The notes under the pieces: model-generated
What the model was told of the DNA's origin: nothing
What the model saw: only the letters and a program-made list of their open reading frames with translations
Databases searched by the model: none
In this document: positions 17,549 through 26,772 of the stretch, piece by piece
Numbering within the stretch: the stretch's first letter is position 1
Layout: each line of letters begins with the position of its first letter
DNA from: Saprospiraceae bacterium
GTDB taxonomy: Bacteria > Bacteroidota > Bacteroidia > Chitinophagales > Saprospiraceae
DNA: 64,000 nt
NCBI GenBank assembly: GCA_027488935.1
Contig: JAIYAP010000022.1
Coordinates: 1-64,000, forward strand
Direction of reading: 5' to 3'
Position numbers and translations under genes: made by a program

Positions 17549-18688
17549 TTAAATAGGCTCCAAGCCCACAAAGGACTCAAAATTCGATTGGTCAATAACT
17601 GTTGTCACGCTATTCGGGTAAGCATCCAGAAACACAGCAGGAAATTTAACCGTTTTTTTTGCCTGCCACTTGAATTCAAAGGCATGTAACATGCCATTTG
17701 ACTCTTCGATATAATCAATTTCTTGCTGGGTGGTGGTGCGCCAGAAATAGGCGTTGCAAAAATACTCGGAGTACACATTGCGCTTGAAACGCTCAGCGAG
17801 CAGGAAATTTTCCCATAATGCGCCTGTATCGGTGCGTAAAGAAAGTGGCGCGAAGTTTTTCAGGATCGCATTTCGGATGCCGTTGTCGTAAAAGTATATT
17901 TTTCTGCCTTTTTTAATCTCGTTGCGCGCATTTCTGCTCAAAGCGGGCAATTTGAAAAGCACGAATGATTGTTCCAATAAATCAATGTACTTTTCAACGG
18001 TTGTAGGGTCGGCACCGATAAGTTGCGCGACTTCGGTGTAACTTACCTCGCTTCCTAATTGTAAGGCCAGGGCTTGTAGTAATTTGACTAAAAGTGCTGG
18101 TTTTTTAATTTGATCTAGGCTTAGCAGGTCTTTGTACATCAACCCATCGCTCAATTCATTCAGGATCCTTTGCGCGCGCGTGTCCGAGTTCTGCACAACA
18201 TCCGGATAATATCCAAACAACATCCGCTGTTCCAGCAAGCCCAGTTCGGTCGCGTACCCGTGGTATCGGCACATTTCTACAAAAGAAATCGGGAATAAGG
18301 GGTATTCAAGTTTCCGCCCGGTAAGGTTTTCTTTGGTTTGGGCTGCAATATCGAGGGAAGAAGAGCCTGTTACAAAAAGTTGAACCTGCGGAAAATGGTC
18401 TGTTATCAATTTTAGCATGAGGCCCGCATTTACAATTCTTTGGGCTTCATCGATTACGACAACTTCTTGTTCGTGGATTAACAATTGAAGTCGGGCCAGG
18501 GAGATATTGCTCAAAAGATTGCGCGTTTCCGGGTCATCACCGGTGAGCCATAGCGTGGATTTAGGTGCATTTTGAGTGATTTGCCGCACCAGCGTAGTTT
18601 TACCTACCTGCCGTGGACCAATCACAATGACCGCTTTTTTATCAGATAACCAGCGTCGGATATTGTTAGTCTGGATACGCTCAATCAT
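17549..18688 (-). CDS. AAA/DUF4143 family ATP-binding protein
   Basis: 379-residue P-loop ATPase of the AAA_14 plus DUF4143 type. Walker A is GPRQVGKTT (24-32), Walker B VVVIDEA (76-82), followed by the sensor-like FVTGSSS. The DUF4143 part contains the winged-helix-like YTEVAQLIGADPTTVEKYIDLLEQSFVLFKLP and the nuclease-like ALWENFLLAERFKR and EIDYIEE segments at the C-terminus. Such proteins are widespread, often singletons in variable regions; their role is unsettled. A -10-like box (TATCTTTG on the minus strand) at 18702-18709 and a long inverted repeat just upstream suggest tight control. Neighbouring genes give no pathway clue. Confidence 0.9.
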   Translation of the reverse strand: MIERIQTNNIRRWLSDKKAVIVIGPRQVGKTTLVRQITQNAPKSTLWLTGDDPETRNLLSNISLARLQLLIHEQEVVVIDEAQRIVNAGLMLKLITDHFPQVQLFVTGSSSLDIAAQTKENLTGRKLEYPLFPISFVEMCRYHGYATELGLLEQRMLFGYYPDVVQNSDTRAQRILNELSDGLMYKDLLSLDQIKKPALLVKLLQALALQLGSEVSYTEVAQLIGADPTTVEKYIDLLEQSFVLFKLPALSRNARNEIKKGRKIYFYDNGIRNAILKNFAPLSLRTDTGALWENFLLAERFKRNVYSEYFCNAYFWRTTTQQEIDYIEESNGMLHAFEFKWQAKKTVKFPAVFLDAYPNSVTTVIDQSNFESFVGLEPI

Positions 18689-19034
18689 GCTCTTTTTTAG
18701 GCAAAGATAAGCACAGTTAAAATGCTAATCTTGTAAATTATACCATTTTACAAGATTACAATCCTATAAAATGGTATAATTTACAAGATTTGACTTCTAT
18801 AAACTGCCCATTTTATACCGCAAAAGTTTTTTCTTTTTTAAATAACAAAGAAAACGCATCTTTGAGCACCTATTAACGCATACCGCTAAGATGCAAAAGT
18901 CATGCTCGATACCCACCCGATCGCATTTAAACTCAGTAAAAATAAACTTATCGGCTTAGTGACGGCCATTGTGCCCACCGTGATCGGTATCAAGAGCAAA
19001 AATCAAATAACAAGTCTTAAAACAGCGAAACACC
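18689..19034. other. Intergenic region with ATPase promoter and inverted repeat
   Basis: 346 bases. It holds the ATPase -10 box (minus strand, 18702-18709), the inverted repeat at 18727-18790 and A/T-rich DNA up to the small membrane-protein gene. A reading frame opening at 18902 overlaps the membrane-protein gene in another frame and shows no family pattern, so it is not called. Confidence 0.6.
18727..18790. promoter_or_regulatory. 24-bp perfect inverted repeat upstream of the ATPase gene
   Basis: The arm 18727-18750 (begins AATCTTGTAAATTATACC) is the exact reverse complement of 18767-18790; the 16-base spacer contains a further CAAGATT. It begins 17 bases upstream of the ATPase gene's -10 box, covering the -33 region, which fits an operator. 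A small non-coding mobile repeat is the alternative. Confidence 0.75.
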
Positions 19035-19385
19035 ATGACAAAAAATTGCAAAAATTCATTGTATGCACAACTATTCTATATGGTTGGTGTAGGGGCAGGC
19101 TTCTTATTCATGCCCCAAGTAGTAAGTTCCATTTTATTGCTAGGCCCCACAGAGGAAGTTTGGATACGGGTGCTTGGGGCTTTAGCCTTGGTATTTGGCT
19201 CTTATTATTATGCCGCGATTCAGCAGGAAGCACTGTGGTTTGCGAAAGCGAGTATTGGTGGCCGTTATGCATTTGTAGTCGCGCTCTGGGTGCTGGCTTA
19301 CCTTTTTGATCTTCCGATGTTGGGCGCAGTTGGTGCTTTGGAAGGTGCATTAGCGGTTTGGACACAATTGGCTTTAAAGCGCTAA
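19035..19385 (+). CDS. Small integral membrane protein, four helices
   Basis: 116 residues, almost wholly hydrophobic, with four likely membrane helices (LFYMVGVGAGFLFMPQVV; VLGALALVFGSYYYAAI; YAFVVALWVLAYLFDL; LGAVGALEGALAVWTQLAL). The family was not recognised by name, though the layout resembles DoxX/DUF4345-like small membrane proteins. It begins at ATG 19035 and stands alone between an inverted repeat region and a convergent T9SS gene. Confidence 0.75.
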   Translation: MTKNCKNSLYAQLFYMVGVGAGFLFMPQVVSSILLLGPTEEVWIRVLGALALVFGSYYYAAIQQEALWFAKASIGGRYAFVVALWVLAYLFDLPMLGAVGALEGALAVWTQLALKR

Positions 19386-19507
19386 ATAAAATAGTAAGTG
19401 TTTTTTCTAAAACAAAAACATGAGTCATCCCGAATTTTTAGGAGGAAATCAGGGGTGTACGAAGGATTTTCGAATATCGCTTTTCGGATCATCGCACCAT
19501 TGTCAGG

Positions 19508-19567
19508 ATACCCAACCGAACGCTTGTCTGCACTATGTTGCGACATGACAAGCGTTGGGTTGGGTAT
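19508..19567. repeat. 21-bp inverted repeat (one mismatch) between convergent genes
   Basis: 19508-19528 (ATACCCAACCGAACGCTTGT...) pairs with 19547-19567 with one mismatch around an 18-base loop. No T-run follows on either strand, so a classic terminator is unlikely; a REP-like palindrome or a factor-dependent terminator fits better. Confidence 0.75.
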
Positions 19568-19626
19568 TGCAATTAGTAATGGACATATTGGGTAAAAATA
19601 ACGCCTACATATCCTTCAGGTCTCTC

Positions 19627-22560
19627 CTACTGCACAATCAATTTTTTCACCACCGTTTGATCATCCGTCTGTACCCAGCGTACTAGATAAATGCCCTTGG
19701 GTAAATCCTGAATATCCATTGAAATACGGGTTTCACCGGCGGCTGATTGTACCGTGCGTACTAATTGGCCGGCAGCGGATAGCAGGCTCAAATTACCTTC
19801 CATGTCTTCCGGAACATCCACCTGAACAAAATTGGTCGCCGGATTCGGGTACACTTTAATTTGTGGTGCAACCGATACGGGAACTACATCGGCATCCTCT
19901 ATTTCGCTGTTGCGGTCATCGCTTTCGCCGCCATCCAGGGCCGATGCGTTGGTCAGCATCCAAGGCTCCTGGCCCGATGTAAGGTTGTTGGCCGACAGGA
20001 ACAGGTCTTGACCCGACAGGCGTATTTCAAGAATATTGGCATTGCCTACGCCTGCCCGGATATCGCTAACCATCGCCGTGCCGATTGTGGTGCCGTCAGA
20101 TTTCCAAAGTTCGCGACCTGCTGTGGCGGTTGAAGCGGTGAAAAACAGTTTCGTTCCCGCGGCGGTCAGGTTTAAGGGCATGTTTTCGATAGAAAAAGTT
20201 GCGAGCGCCGGAGACGTGAAGCCGTTTTCAAGTTTGTGCAGTGTTGCGCCAAGTTGCGTGGCTTGTGTGAAGTACAATTTTGTACCGGCAGCGGTCAGGT
20301 TTGCAGCCGCCGATTGTAACCCGCCGGTAGTTTCTACGCCGGTCAGGGCCGCATTGGTTTTGTAGATTCGCGCACCGGTAGCAACGCCGGGATTAGAAGC
20401 CGTAAAGTGCAGCACACCATTGAAATTCGTCAGGTTGCTGATGTTAGAACCACTTGCGCCGGCAATGATATCCGAAATGGGTGTAACAAGGGTTGCGGCA
20501 GCATTGGTTACCCACAACTCGCGCCCCCTTTGCGCGTCGGCGGCCGTGAAAAACAAGCGGGTACCTACGACGGTAAGGTTTTGAGGAATGGGATATTCGC
20601 CGCCTGGGATCAGGGCAAATGTTTTGATCGTGGTGGTGGCGCCTGCTACGATTTTGCAAAGTAGGGGTCCGCCGATTTGTGGTGCTTGGGTAAAAAACAA
20701 GGTGCTACCTATGGCCCGCAGATCGTTGGCAAATACCATCGCGCCGCCGGTTGTTTCTACGCCGCTGCGGGCGGCATTTACCCGACAAATTCGGTTCCCC
20801 AAATTCGGTATGCCGGTAGTGGCCGTGAAATGCAGGGTTCCGTTCACGTTTGTCATATTGCCGATGCCTGCGTTTCCGGGGCCTGCAATAATGTCTGAAA
20901 TACAGATTGGAGCGGCGTTCAAAGTGTTTTCCAATTTGAACAACTCACGGCCTTTTGCGGCGTCTTTGGCTTCAAAAAACAAGGTTTGCGCTCCATTGGC
21001 AGCCGTTACAACAATAAGGTTTATCGGGTTTGAGCCTTCTGATCCGGGAAGAATATCGGCTACGCGCTGGGTATTGGCCGTTGTGCCGTCTGTTTTCCAC
21101 AGTTCGCGGCCGGTAGTACCGTCATCTGCCGTAAAGAAGGTAAAGGCGCCCATTTTTACAAACTCTTTGGGGAAAGAACCTGCGCGGCCGATGTTGCGTA
21201 TGGTGCTGATCGTGCTAGTGGTAGCCCGGCGCAGTTCATTTCCGCCTGAGCCTTCACTGGCAAACATCACGTCGCTACCGAACGCACACATATCCGTAAT
21301 ATTCGCATCCGTACTACCTACCACAAAATCCTGGATCATATTGGTGCCCGCTGCGTTGAATTTCCATAGTTCCCGACCATTTGTCCCATTTGAAGCGACA
21401 AAAAAGAGCGTCGTGCCAGCTACTGTCAGGTTACTTGGGATGCCGTCTGCGGGGAAGGTTTTCAAGGTTGTTGTAAACACACTATTGAGGGGTAAACGCG
21501 TCAGGAATGCACCTAATTGAGATATTTGCGTGTACACCAATGCGTTGTCTACCGAAGTCAAATTGCCGGCTGAAGCAGCGCTGATTTGGGTGAGGTTATT
21601 GGTACCGTTGATCCTGAAAATCTGGTTGCCGGTTGAAAGCACAATCGGGTTATTTTGAAAACCTGCAAAGAAAACAGTGCCGTTTACATGGGTTATTTCG
21701 CTGACAATGAAGCCATTTGCGGTGTTGCTCATCGGTACCGTGCCGGCGTTCGTTCCGTTTGATTTCCAGATTTGACGCCCGCCCGCTGCGCTGTTTTTAG
21801 CGGAAAAAAACAGGGTACCGTTTACGTTGACAAAATGTTGGGGTTTGTCTGAAGTTGTTTCGTTGGCGAATTGAAAATCCTTCACAATAAAAACAGTGGT
21901 TCCGTCTGTTTTCAGCAACTGGTTACCGGTTGCGTTGGTTGGACTGATGCCTGAAAGGAACAGCGTCGTGCCAACTGCCGTCAGGTTTTGCGGCATCGAA
22001 AGGGTTGTGCCCAACACATTGGTACCATTGGTTGTGCCATCCGAAACAAACAGTTTCAGTTCTACGACCGGCGGGCCTACGGGTGGCGTGGTGGGTTGGT
22101 AGCCGCGGAAAAACAGTTTGCCGTTGCAAGCGGTCAATTGCACAAATGAACTGCTCGCATTGCCCAAAAGAATATTTGTCACGAATTGTGTACCGGCTGC
22201 GGTGCCGTCCGTTTTCCAAAGTTGGGTAGACTGCTGGCTGTCGTTGGCGGTAAAAAAAACGATGCCGTTTACATTGCAAAAGTTGGCCGGATTGGCATCA
22301 CCGTTCGGATTGATGTCCTTTACCAGTACGGTAGATGCTTCGGCGCCGGTGGTTTTCCACAGTTCGCGGCCATGTACGCCATCGCTTGCACTGAAAAACA
22401 CGGTGTTGCCCACAGTGGTCATGCCGAGCGGGTTGCCACTGACCAATACATTATTGATATCCTTCAGCAAAAAGGGCGCTTGGGCATTGGCTAGAGCAGC
22501 CAGAAAAACGAGTGAAAAAGAAAAAAAGCATGCCAGGGATTTTTGAATTAAGGTTTGCAT
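19627..22560 (-). CDS. ELWxxDGT-repeat protein with T9SS sorting domain
   Basis: 977-residue secreted protein. A signal peptide (~1-27, ending NAQA) is followed by many repeats of ~45-50 residues with the GRELWKTDGT core (for example ~60, ~110, ~410, ~490, ~840), the ELWxxDGT family, which probably folds as a beta-propeller. The C-terminal ~80 residues are a type A T9SS sorting domain (KVYPNPATNFVQVDV, then LSAAGQLV, DLPKGIYLVRW, KKLIVQ). It would be exported through the type IX system and cell-surface anchored or released. The role of these repeats is unknown; adhesion or extracellular binding is a guess. Confidence 0.95.
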   Translation of the reverse strand: MQTLIQKSLACFFSFSLVFLAALANAQAPFLLKDINNVLVSGNPLGMTTVGNTVFFSASDGVHGRELWKTTGAEASTVLVKDINPNGDANPANFCNVNGIVFFTANDSQQSTQLWKTDGTAAGTQFVTNILLGNASSSFVQLTACNGKLFFRGYQPTTPPVGPPVVELKLFVSDGTTNGTNVLGTTLSMPQNLTAVGTTLFLSGISPTNATGNQLLKTDGTTVFIVKDFQFANETTSDKPQHFVNVNGTLFFSAKNSAAGGRQIWKSNGTNAGTVPMSNTANGFIVSEITHVNGTVFFAGFQNNPIVLSTGNQIFRINGTNNLTQISAASAGNLTSVDNALVYTQISQLGAFLTRLPLNSVFTTTLKTFPADGIPSNLTVAGTTLFFVASNGTNGRELWKFNAAGTNMIQDFVVGSTDANITDMCAFGSDVMFASEGSGGNELRRATTSTISTIRNIGRAGSFPKEFVKMGAFTFFTADDGTTGRELWKTDGTTANTQRVADILPGSEGSNPINLIVVTAANGAQTLFFEAKDAAKGRELFKLENTLNAAPICISDIIAGPGNAGIGNMTNVNGTLHFTATTGIPNLGNRICRVNAARSGVETTGGAMVFANDLRAIGSTLFFTQAPQIGGPLLCKIVAGATTTIKTFALIPGGEYPIPQNLTVVGTRLFFTAADAQRGRELWVTNAAATLVTPISDIIAGASGSNISNLTNFNGVLHFTASNPGVATGARIYKTNAALTGVETTGGLQSAAANLTAAGTKLYFTQATQLGATLHKLENGFTSPALATFSIENMPLNLTAAGTKLFFTASTATAGRELWKSDGTTIGTAMVSDIRAGVGNANILEIRLSGQDLFLSANNLTSGQEPWMLTNASALDGGESDDRNSEIEDADVVPVSVAPQIKVYPNPATNFVQVDVPEDMEGNLSLLSAAGQLVRTVQSAAGETRISMDIQDLPKGIYLVRWVQTDDQTVVKKLIVQ

Positions 22561-22905
22561 ACGGTTTGAAATTTAGAAAAGTGAAGATTGAATGGCTTGG
22601 AAATCAGCAGCATCATCAAGCGTTTAACAGTCTTTAATTGCAGGAATGGCAATTGCGTTAACAGCGCTCAGATAAAATCTTACTGATGGAACAAAGATGG
22701 GTGGGGAACTGACTCGGGCGCCATTTCAATTTTCGCAGGCTTTTATAAGAGACTTGGGTCAAAAATGCGGTATAAAACACCGCTACCCGGATCGATCTTG
22801 AAAATCAATCCGGGTAGCGGGCAAAAACTCATTTCACTTTTTGGAAAAAATTATGAGGACACAGCAAATTTTTCTTCGTCTGTTCGTCCTCCTAAACAGT
22901 TATAC
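22561..22905. other. Intergenic region with a terminator hairpin
   Basis: 345 bases between two minus-strand genes. It holds the hairpin at 22780-22820 and the leader of the ELWxxDGT gene (a CATCTTTG -10-like box on the minus strand near 22692-22699). No reading frame is convincing. Confidence 0.55.
22780..22820 (-). terminator. 13-bp hairpin terminator of the lipoprotein gene
   Basis: CCGCTACCCGGAT (22780-22792) and ATCCGGGTAGCGG (22808-22820) are perfect complements; on the minus strand the stem is followed by TGTTTTAT. It sits 86 bases beyond the lipoprotein stop codon. Confidence 0.7.
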
Positions 22906-23427
22906 CTAAATAGGCGGATTTATACGTACCGTCAGCGCTTTATTCGTGTTGTAATTTTCAACATTAAACCGCGTGCTCCCCACAGGTCTCACCCGAAATT
23001 TGAACACCGTTTGGTCCAGGAAATTCTCGCCCGGCGCGATCCAGGGGAAGTTGACCCACGGCACCGTACAGCCAAAGCCCTTCATACACTGAATTTCGGA
23101 AGGCCTGCCGGTTAGGGGGCGCAAGGTCATCGTGAATTTGGCCACGGAACCCGTATCGCTCAGAATTTCCAGCCGGATGATTTTAAGGGTATCGTTCGGC
23201 AGGGATTTTGCCTCGCTCCAGTTTACGGTTTGGGTGTTCGCGGCCGGGAGGTCAAATGAACGATTCGTTGGGAAGGCTGCACAGGCGGTAGACTCCAGTC
23301 CTTCTGCCACACGGTTCAGCATCAACACATCGTCGGTAACAATGATCACGTCATTGTTCTCCGGCTTGCAATGGCAGAGGCCTAAAACGAGCAGTGCCGC
23401 GGCAAATACAGGAAATTTGTTCATCAT
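22906..23427 (-). CDS. Putative lipoprotein of unknown function
   Basis: 173 residues with a lipoprotein signal (FAAALLVLGLCHC, lipobox Cys20). The mature part is beta-rich, with cysteines in CMKGFGC and in TACAAF, and no family was recognised. A good Bacteroidota promoter lies 30 bases upstream on the minus strand, and a hairpin terminator follows, so it is a single-gene transcript. Confidence 0.75.
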   Translation of the reverse strand: MMNKFPVFAAALLVLGLCHCKPENNDVIIVTDDVLMLNRVAEGLESTACAAFPTNRSFDLPAANTQTVNWSEAKSLPNDTLKIIRLEILSDTGSVAKFTMTLRPLTGRPSEIQCMKGFGCTVPWVNFPWIAPGENFLDQTVFKFRVRPVGSTRFNVENYNTNKALTVRINPPI

Positions 23428-23456
23428 AAATGGTTTGGAATGGTGGAAGTATTGAG

Positions 23457-23489
23457 CAAAGATAAAAATTGTGCCTTTGTTTGTACAAA
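23457..23489 (-). promoter_or_regulatory. Bacteroidota-type promoter of the lipoprotein gene
   Basis: On the minus strand TTTG (23489-23486), 21-base spacer, TATCTTTG (23464-23457). The -10 box ends 30 bases before the start codon at 23427. Confidence 0.65.
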
Positions 23490-23518
23490 CATTTCTTTAA
23501 CGCTCCTAACTTCACCCA

Positions 23519-24961
23519 ATGGTAGATTCATCGCTCATAGAAACACTTTCGAAGTTTCAGCCGGCCGAATTGGAACGTTTTCACAAATTTGTGCAATCGC
23601 CCTATTTTAATGACGGCTCCTATGCCCGCGATGTAACCGCTTTGTGGGATTACCTGCGCCCCTTTGCGCCTGCATTTTCCACGCCTGGCCCCCAGGTGGA
23701 AGGCGCTTATGTTTTTATTTATCCTGCCAAAAACTTTGTAAAGGGGAAGGTTGAGGTGCTCATGAGCAAACTCCACCAGCTGGCCAAACAGTTTGCAGCG
23801 CAGCACACAGACATCGGTTTTACAATGCCTGAACCCCTGCGGCTTGCGGCATTTTTTATTGATCGAAACCTGCCGAATCGCGCAGAACCACTGCTGGAAA
23901 AACTCCGAACAGAACAATCAAAACGGTCTGTTCACGATGCTGCCTACTGGGTGGAATATGCCTGTACCGAATGGCAAACCCATCAACTTGATACGCTGCG
24001 CCACAACAACCACGCACACGAAAGCCTGAACGAAACCATCCGGGCGCTACACCATGGCTATTTATTAATGGCGCTAGATCTGCTCAATAACCTCTTTTTT
24101 TCGTCCCGAAAATCCAATATCGACGATTCATTTGCCGAATTGGTCGCCGAGGGTATTCCGGCAGCAATTGCCATTACTGACCTAGGTGAAGAGCCTGTTT
24201 TAAGGCTGCTGACCAAAGGTTTCGAATTTGTACGCAGGCCAGAACAACACGGCCAGGCCTCCATTGAACAAGTGCTCGATGATCTGGAGCGCCACGCCGA
24301 CCAATTGCCGCGCGATGTATCGCGCACTTTGTTCACCTACCTGCGCAACCACTGCACCTGGCGCTACAACCACGGCGAAACGGCCTATGCGCCGATCCTG
24401 ATGACACTGTTTAAATCGGGGCTGGAAAGCGGTCTGCTGTTCGAAGACGGCAAACAAATACAGGCATCAACCTTGTTAAATTTGGTACAAACCGGGTTGG
24501 TTTGCCGCGAATTTGACTGGGTAAAACAAGCCCTTGAACGCTGTCGCGACCAAATTGTCGGCGTGCCGAATCCCGTAGAGTTTTTTCATTACAACCTGGC
24601 CAACTACCATTACCACCTGGGCGCATACGATACCGCACTCGACCTGCTGCGCGACAGTTCCGACAACCTGTTCAGCGGACTAATGGCCCGGAAATTAGAA
24701 TTAAAAATTTACTACGAAACCGATTCGCCCTTGTTAGACAGCAAGATGGATAATTTTAAACTGTTTATTTTCAGGCAAGGGAAAAAGAACCTTACGGAAA
24801 ATGTATTCCAAATGAACAACACTTTCATTGATTTGCTGCGCCGCATGACCGCTTCCGATATGGTGGCCAACCGCAGCAAAGCCGAAAAACTTCGGAAACA
24901 ACTGGAGGAAATGCCTTTGGTGGCGGAGCGGAAGTGGTTGTTGGAGATGTTGGGGAGGTAA
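23519..24961 (+). CDS. Helical cytoplasmic protein of unknown function
   Basis: 480 residues, no signal peptide or membrane helix, and predominantly alpha-helical throughout. The N-terminus (LIETLSKFQPAELERFHKFVQSPYFN) has the pattern of a lineage-specific family often seen in Saprospiraceae genomes (recalled, not verified); the middle and C-terminal parts look like irregular helical repeats (TPR-like, for example YNLANYHYHLGAYDTALDLL). It may be a scaffold, but no function can be given. The stop codon is followed after one base by a 7-bp repeat block. Confidence 0.85.
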   Translation: MVDSSLIETLSKFQPAELERFHKFVQSPYFNDGSYARDVTALWDYLRPFAPAFSTPGPQVEGAYVFIYPAKNFVKGKVEVLMSKLHQLAKQFAAQHTDIGFTMPEPLRLAAFFIDRNLPNRAEPLLEKLRTEQSKRSVHDAAYWVEYACTEWQTHQLDTLRHNNHAHESLNETIRALHHGYLLMALDLLNNLFFSSRKSNIDDSFAELVAEGIPAAIAITDLGEEPVLRLLTKGFEFVRRPEQHGQASIEQVLDDLERHADQLPRDVSRTLFTYLRNHCTWRYNHGETAYAPILMTLFKSGLESGLLFEDGKQIQASTLLNLVQTGLVCREFDWVKQALERCRDQIVGVPNPVEFFHYNLANYHYHLGAYDTALDLLRDSSDNLFSGLMARKLELKIYYETDSPLLDSKMDNFKLFIFRQGKKNLTENVFQMNNTFIDLLRRMTASDMVANRSKAEKLRKQLEEMPLVAERKWLLEMLGR

Positions 24962-24962
24962 T

Positions 24963-24990
24963 GGTAGGGGGTAGAAGGTAGAGGGTATGG
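24963..24990. repeat. Heptanucleotide tandem repeat, unit GGTAGRR
   Basis: Four degenerate 7-bp units: GGTAGGG, GGTAGAA, GGTAGAG, GGTATGG. The block fills the gap between the stop codon of the plus-strand gene (24961) and the breakpoint of a truncated minus-strand gene (24991). Confidence 0.85.
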
Positions 24991-25159
24991 AGAAGTCCTT
25001 TACCAGGTTTTGATCCCCCAGAATTTTAGCAATCGTTTTTTTGAGTAATTTACCGCGTTGGGCGGTGGATCCAGCAATAATTTCCATCACGATGGTTGCA
25101 ATCAGGCTAAGCAACAAATAGACGAAAACAATACCGATTGAAATTTCAATGGCTTTCAT
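24991..25159 (-). pseudogene. Truncated gene, N-terminal fragment of a membrane protein
   Basis: Starting at the ATG read from 25159, about 56 residues look genuine: a membrane helix (AIEISIGIVFVYLLLSLIAT) then STAQRGKLLKKTIAKILGD. This resembles the N-terminus of a family of several-hundred-residue membrane proteins in which a first helix is followed by an RGK(N/L)L segment (recalled, not verified). The reading frame then runs through the 7-bp repeat and into the antisense of the neighbouring gene, which is not a real protein. The gene therefore seems to have lost everything after residue ~56, with the repeat at the break. Confidence 0.55.
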
Positions 25160-25395
25160 TGTTAAATAGGTTTAGGTTAAAATATGTGTTTTAGAACAGA
25201 AGCTTGCTAAAGGAGCTGGAACATTAATAAAGGCCAATTCCGATTAGGGGAGAAGTTAAAATTTAACAATAAAACGGAATAGCAATATGATTATCATTTT
25301 TAATCTAAAAAAGTTTTATAATACGTAATTTAAATAGAGATTCCGTATAAATACAAAAAAAGGCCACCAAAACTGGTGACCTTTTTAATTTTTTG

Positions 25396-25470
25396 TGGGA
25401 GTTGACGGATTCGAACCGCCGACCCGCTGCTTGTAAGGCAGCTGCTCTGAACCAACTGAGCTAAACTCCC
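25396..25470 (-). tRNA. tRNA-Val (anticodon TAC)
   Basis: On the minus strand GGGAGTT at the 5' end pairs with AACTCCC before discriminator A; D arm AGCTCAGTTGGTTCAGAGC; anticodon stem GCTGC/GCAGC with loop CTTACAA (anticodon TAC); T arm with GGTTCGAATCC. CCA is not encoded. All stems form. Confidence 0.96.
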
Positions 25471-25577
25471 AAAATGAGGCGCAAATTTCGTAACTATTAA
25501 AAAAGCAACACGATGGTCTCTACGAGGAATAGATTACTGAATCGCGATCAATAGACGCCCTTTGCGTTTAGCGGGTG

Positions 25578-25610
25578 CAAAGATAAGCGGCAAAAAACGA
25601 ATTGACCAAA
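25578..25610 (-). promoter_or_regulatory. Possible promoter of tRNA-Val
   Basis: Minus strand: TTTG (25610-25607), 21 bases, TATCTTTG (25585-25578). It lies about 100 bases upstream of the tRNA with no gene between. Confidence 0.55.
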
Positions 25611-25664
25611 TGTTTTTAAAATTTTTTTAAAAAAAGATTTGCGCAGCACTTTTTTTAGCCCTTT

Positions 25665-26552
25665 TTACACCGAAATACTCAAAACAGCCAATTGCGCGCC
25701 CAATTCCAAGTGGTTTTCGTCGAGCATTTCTTTGGCATATACGGCCAGTTCACGGGGAGCTTCGGCTGTTGCAAGTGCCGCCTGTACCCGTGGGTCGGTA
25801 GCTGCCAGCGTCATCGCAACCGATGCGTCGGGCAACGCCGCCATGCCCGCCAATTGTCCGAGGTTGTTGCCTGTAAACACCTTGCTGTGGCGCAAGGCGG
25901 TCGGTAAACCATCAAAGCCAATGCCCATCACATTTACTTCCTGTACAATTTCCTCCACGGCAGCCCCACTCGCCCGCACGTAATACATACGCCCCATGCG
26001 CCCCATCAAATCAATTTTATGCGGATCAATGCGGCCCTTTTCATTCAGCACTGCTTCGGCAATGTGCATCAGTACGATGTTGCAAATAATCAGGTTGCCT
26101 GCGCCGCCCTGATCGCCTAAAGGAAGGATCTGATCTACCCGACATTCCATGTGCACCGGGCTTTCGGCTACCCGAAAAGGGCGAATCATTTCGGAGGCCA
26201 AAGGCGTAAACCCCGCTTTATCAAATTCGCTCACATCCGCGGCATATTCGATGCTGGCAACGGCCATTTGCCGAACAATTGCATGAGATACTACGTTTAT
26301 TACAACCTCACCGGTATCTTGTATGTTTTTTAGGGTGTCTTTGGTCGTATTATTGGCTACACGGCGGTTTGAGGAGAAAATGACGATGGGCGGATTGCTG
26401 CTAAACGCATTGAAAAAACTGTACGGCGCCAGGTTCGGAACGCCATCGGTGCTGATGGTACTTGCAAAGGCAATCGGACGCGGTGCTACCGCCGAAAGCA
26501 TATACTGGTGCAAATCCTTGGTTGCAATTTGGGTTGGATCAATTCTAAGCAT
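25665..26552 (-). CDS. Flavin reductase family protein (FMN-binding split barrel)
   Basis: 295 residues. The FMN-binding split barrel occupies ~10-200, seen in MLSAVAPRPIAFASTISTDG, then NLAPYSFFNAFSSNPPIVIFS and GEVVINVV, the usual pattern of flavin-reductase-like domains; the C-terminal ~90 residues are a helical extension common in the longer members. It would bind FMN and act as an oxidoreductase or flavin carrier; substrate unknown. No operon partner: the tRNA-Val lies downstream and a divergent TlpA gene upstream. Confidence 0.9.
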   Translation of the reverse strand: MLRIDPTQIATKDLHQYMLSAVAPRPIAFASTISTDGVPNLAPYSFFNAFSSNPPIVIFSSNRRVANNTTKDTLKNIQDTGEVVINVVSHAIVRQMAVASIEYAADVSEFDKAGFTPLASEMIRPFRVAESPVHMECRVDQILPLGDQGGAGNLIICNIVLMHIAEAVLNEKGRIDPHKIDLMGRMGRMYYVRASGAAVEEIVQEVNVMGIGFDGLPTALRHSKVFTGNNLGQLAGMAALPDASVAMTLAATDPRVQAALATAEAPRELAVYAKEMLDENHLELGAQLAVLSISV

Positions 26553-26772
26553 CTGGAAGCAGCCGTTTGGCCAATTTTAAAGCATGAAAAGCGTTGTTGC
26601 AGCGGGAGCCAAGCGCAAAATTAAACACAATATACTGTTCGCTGCCCATTTATGCGATTTGGATGCACCAATTTTTACATTTAAACAATCATTGCAATCA
26701 AATCAGGCATCGCATCAAATTCATCGTTTAATACAGATCTTTGCAGGGACAAAACTGCCTAAAAATAAAAGT

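Noticed and set aside
18902-19309. A 135-residue protein
   Set aside because: It overlaps the small membrane-protein gene in another frame and shows no family or membrane pattern.
24734-25159. A 141-residue minus-strand protein
   Set aside because: Only the first ~56 residues are protein-like; the rest runs through a 7-bp repeat and antisense of the 480-aa gene, so it is listed as a gene fragment.
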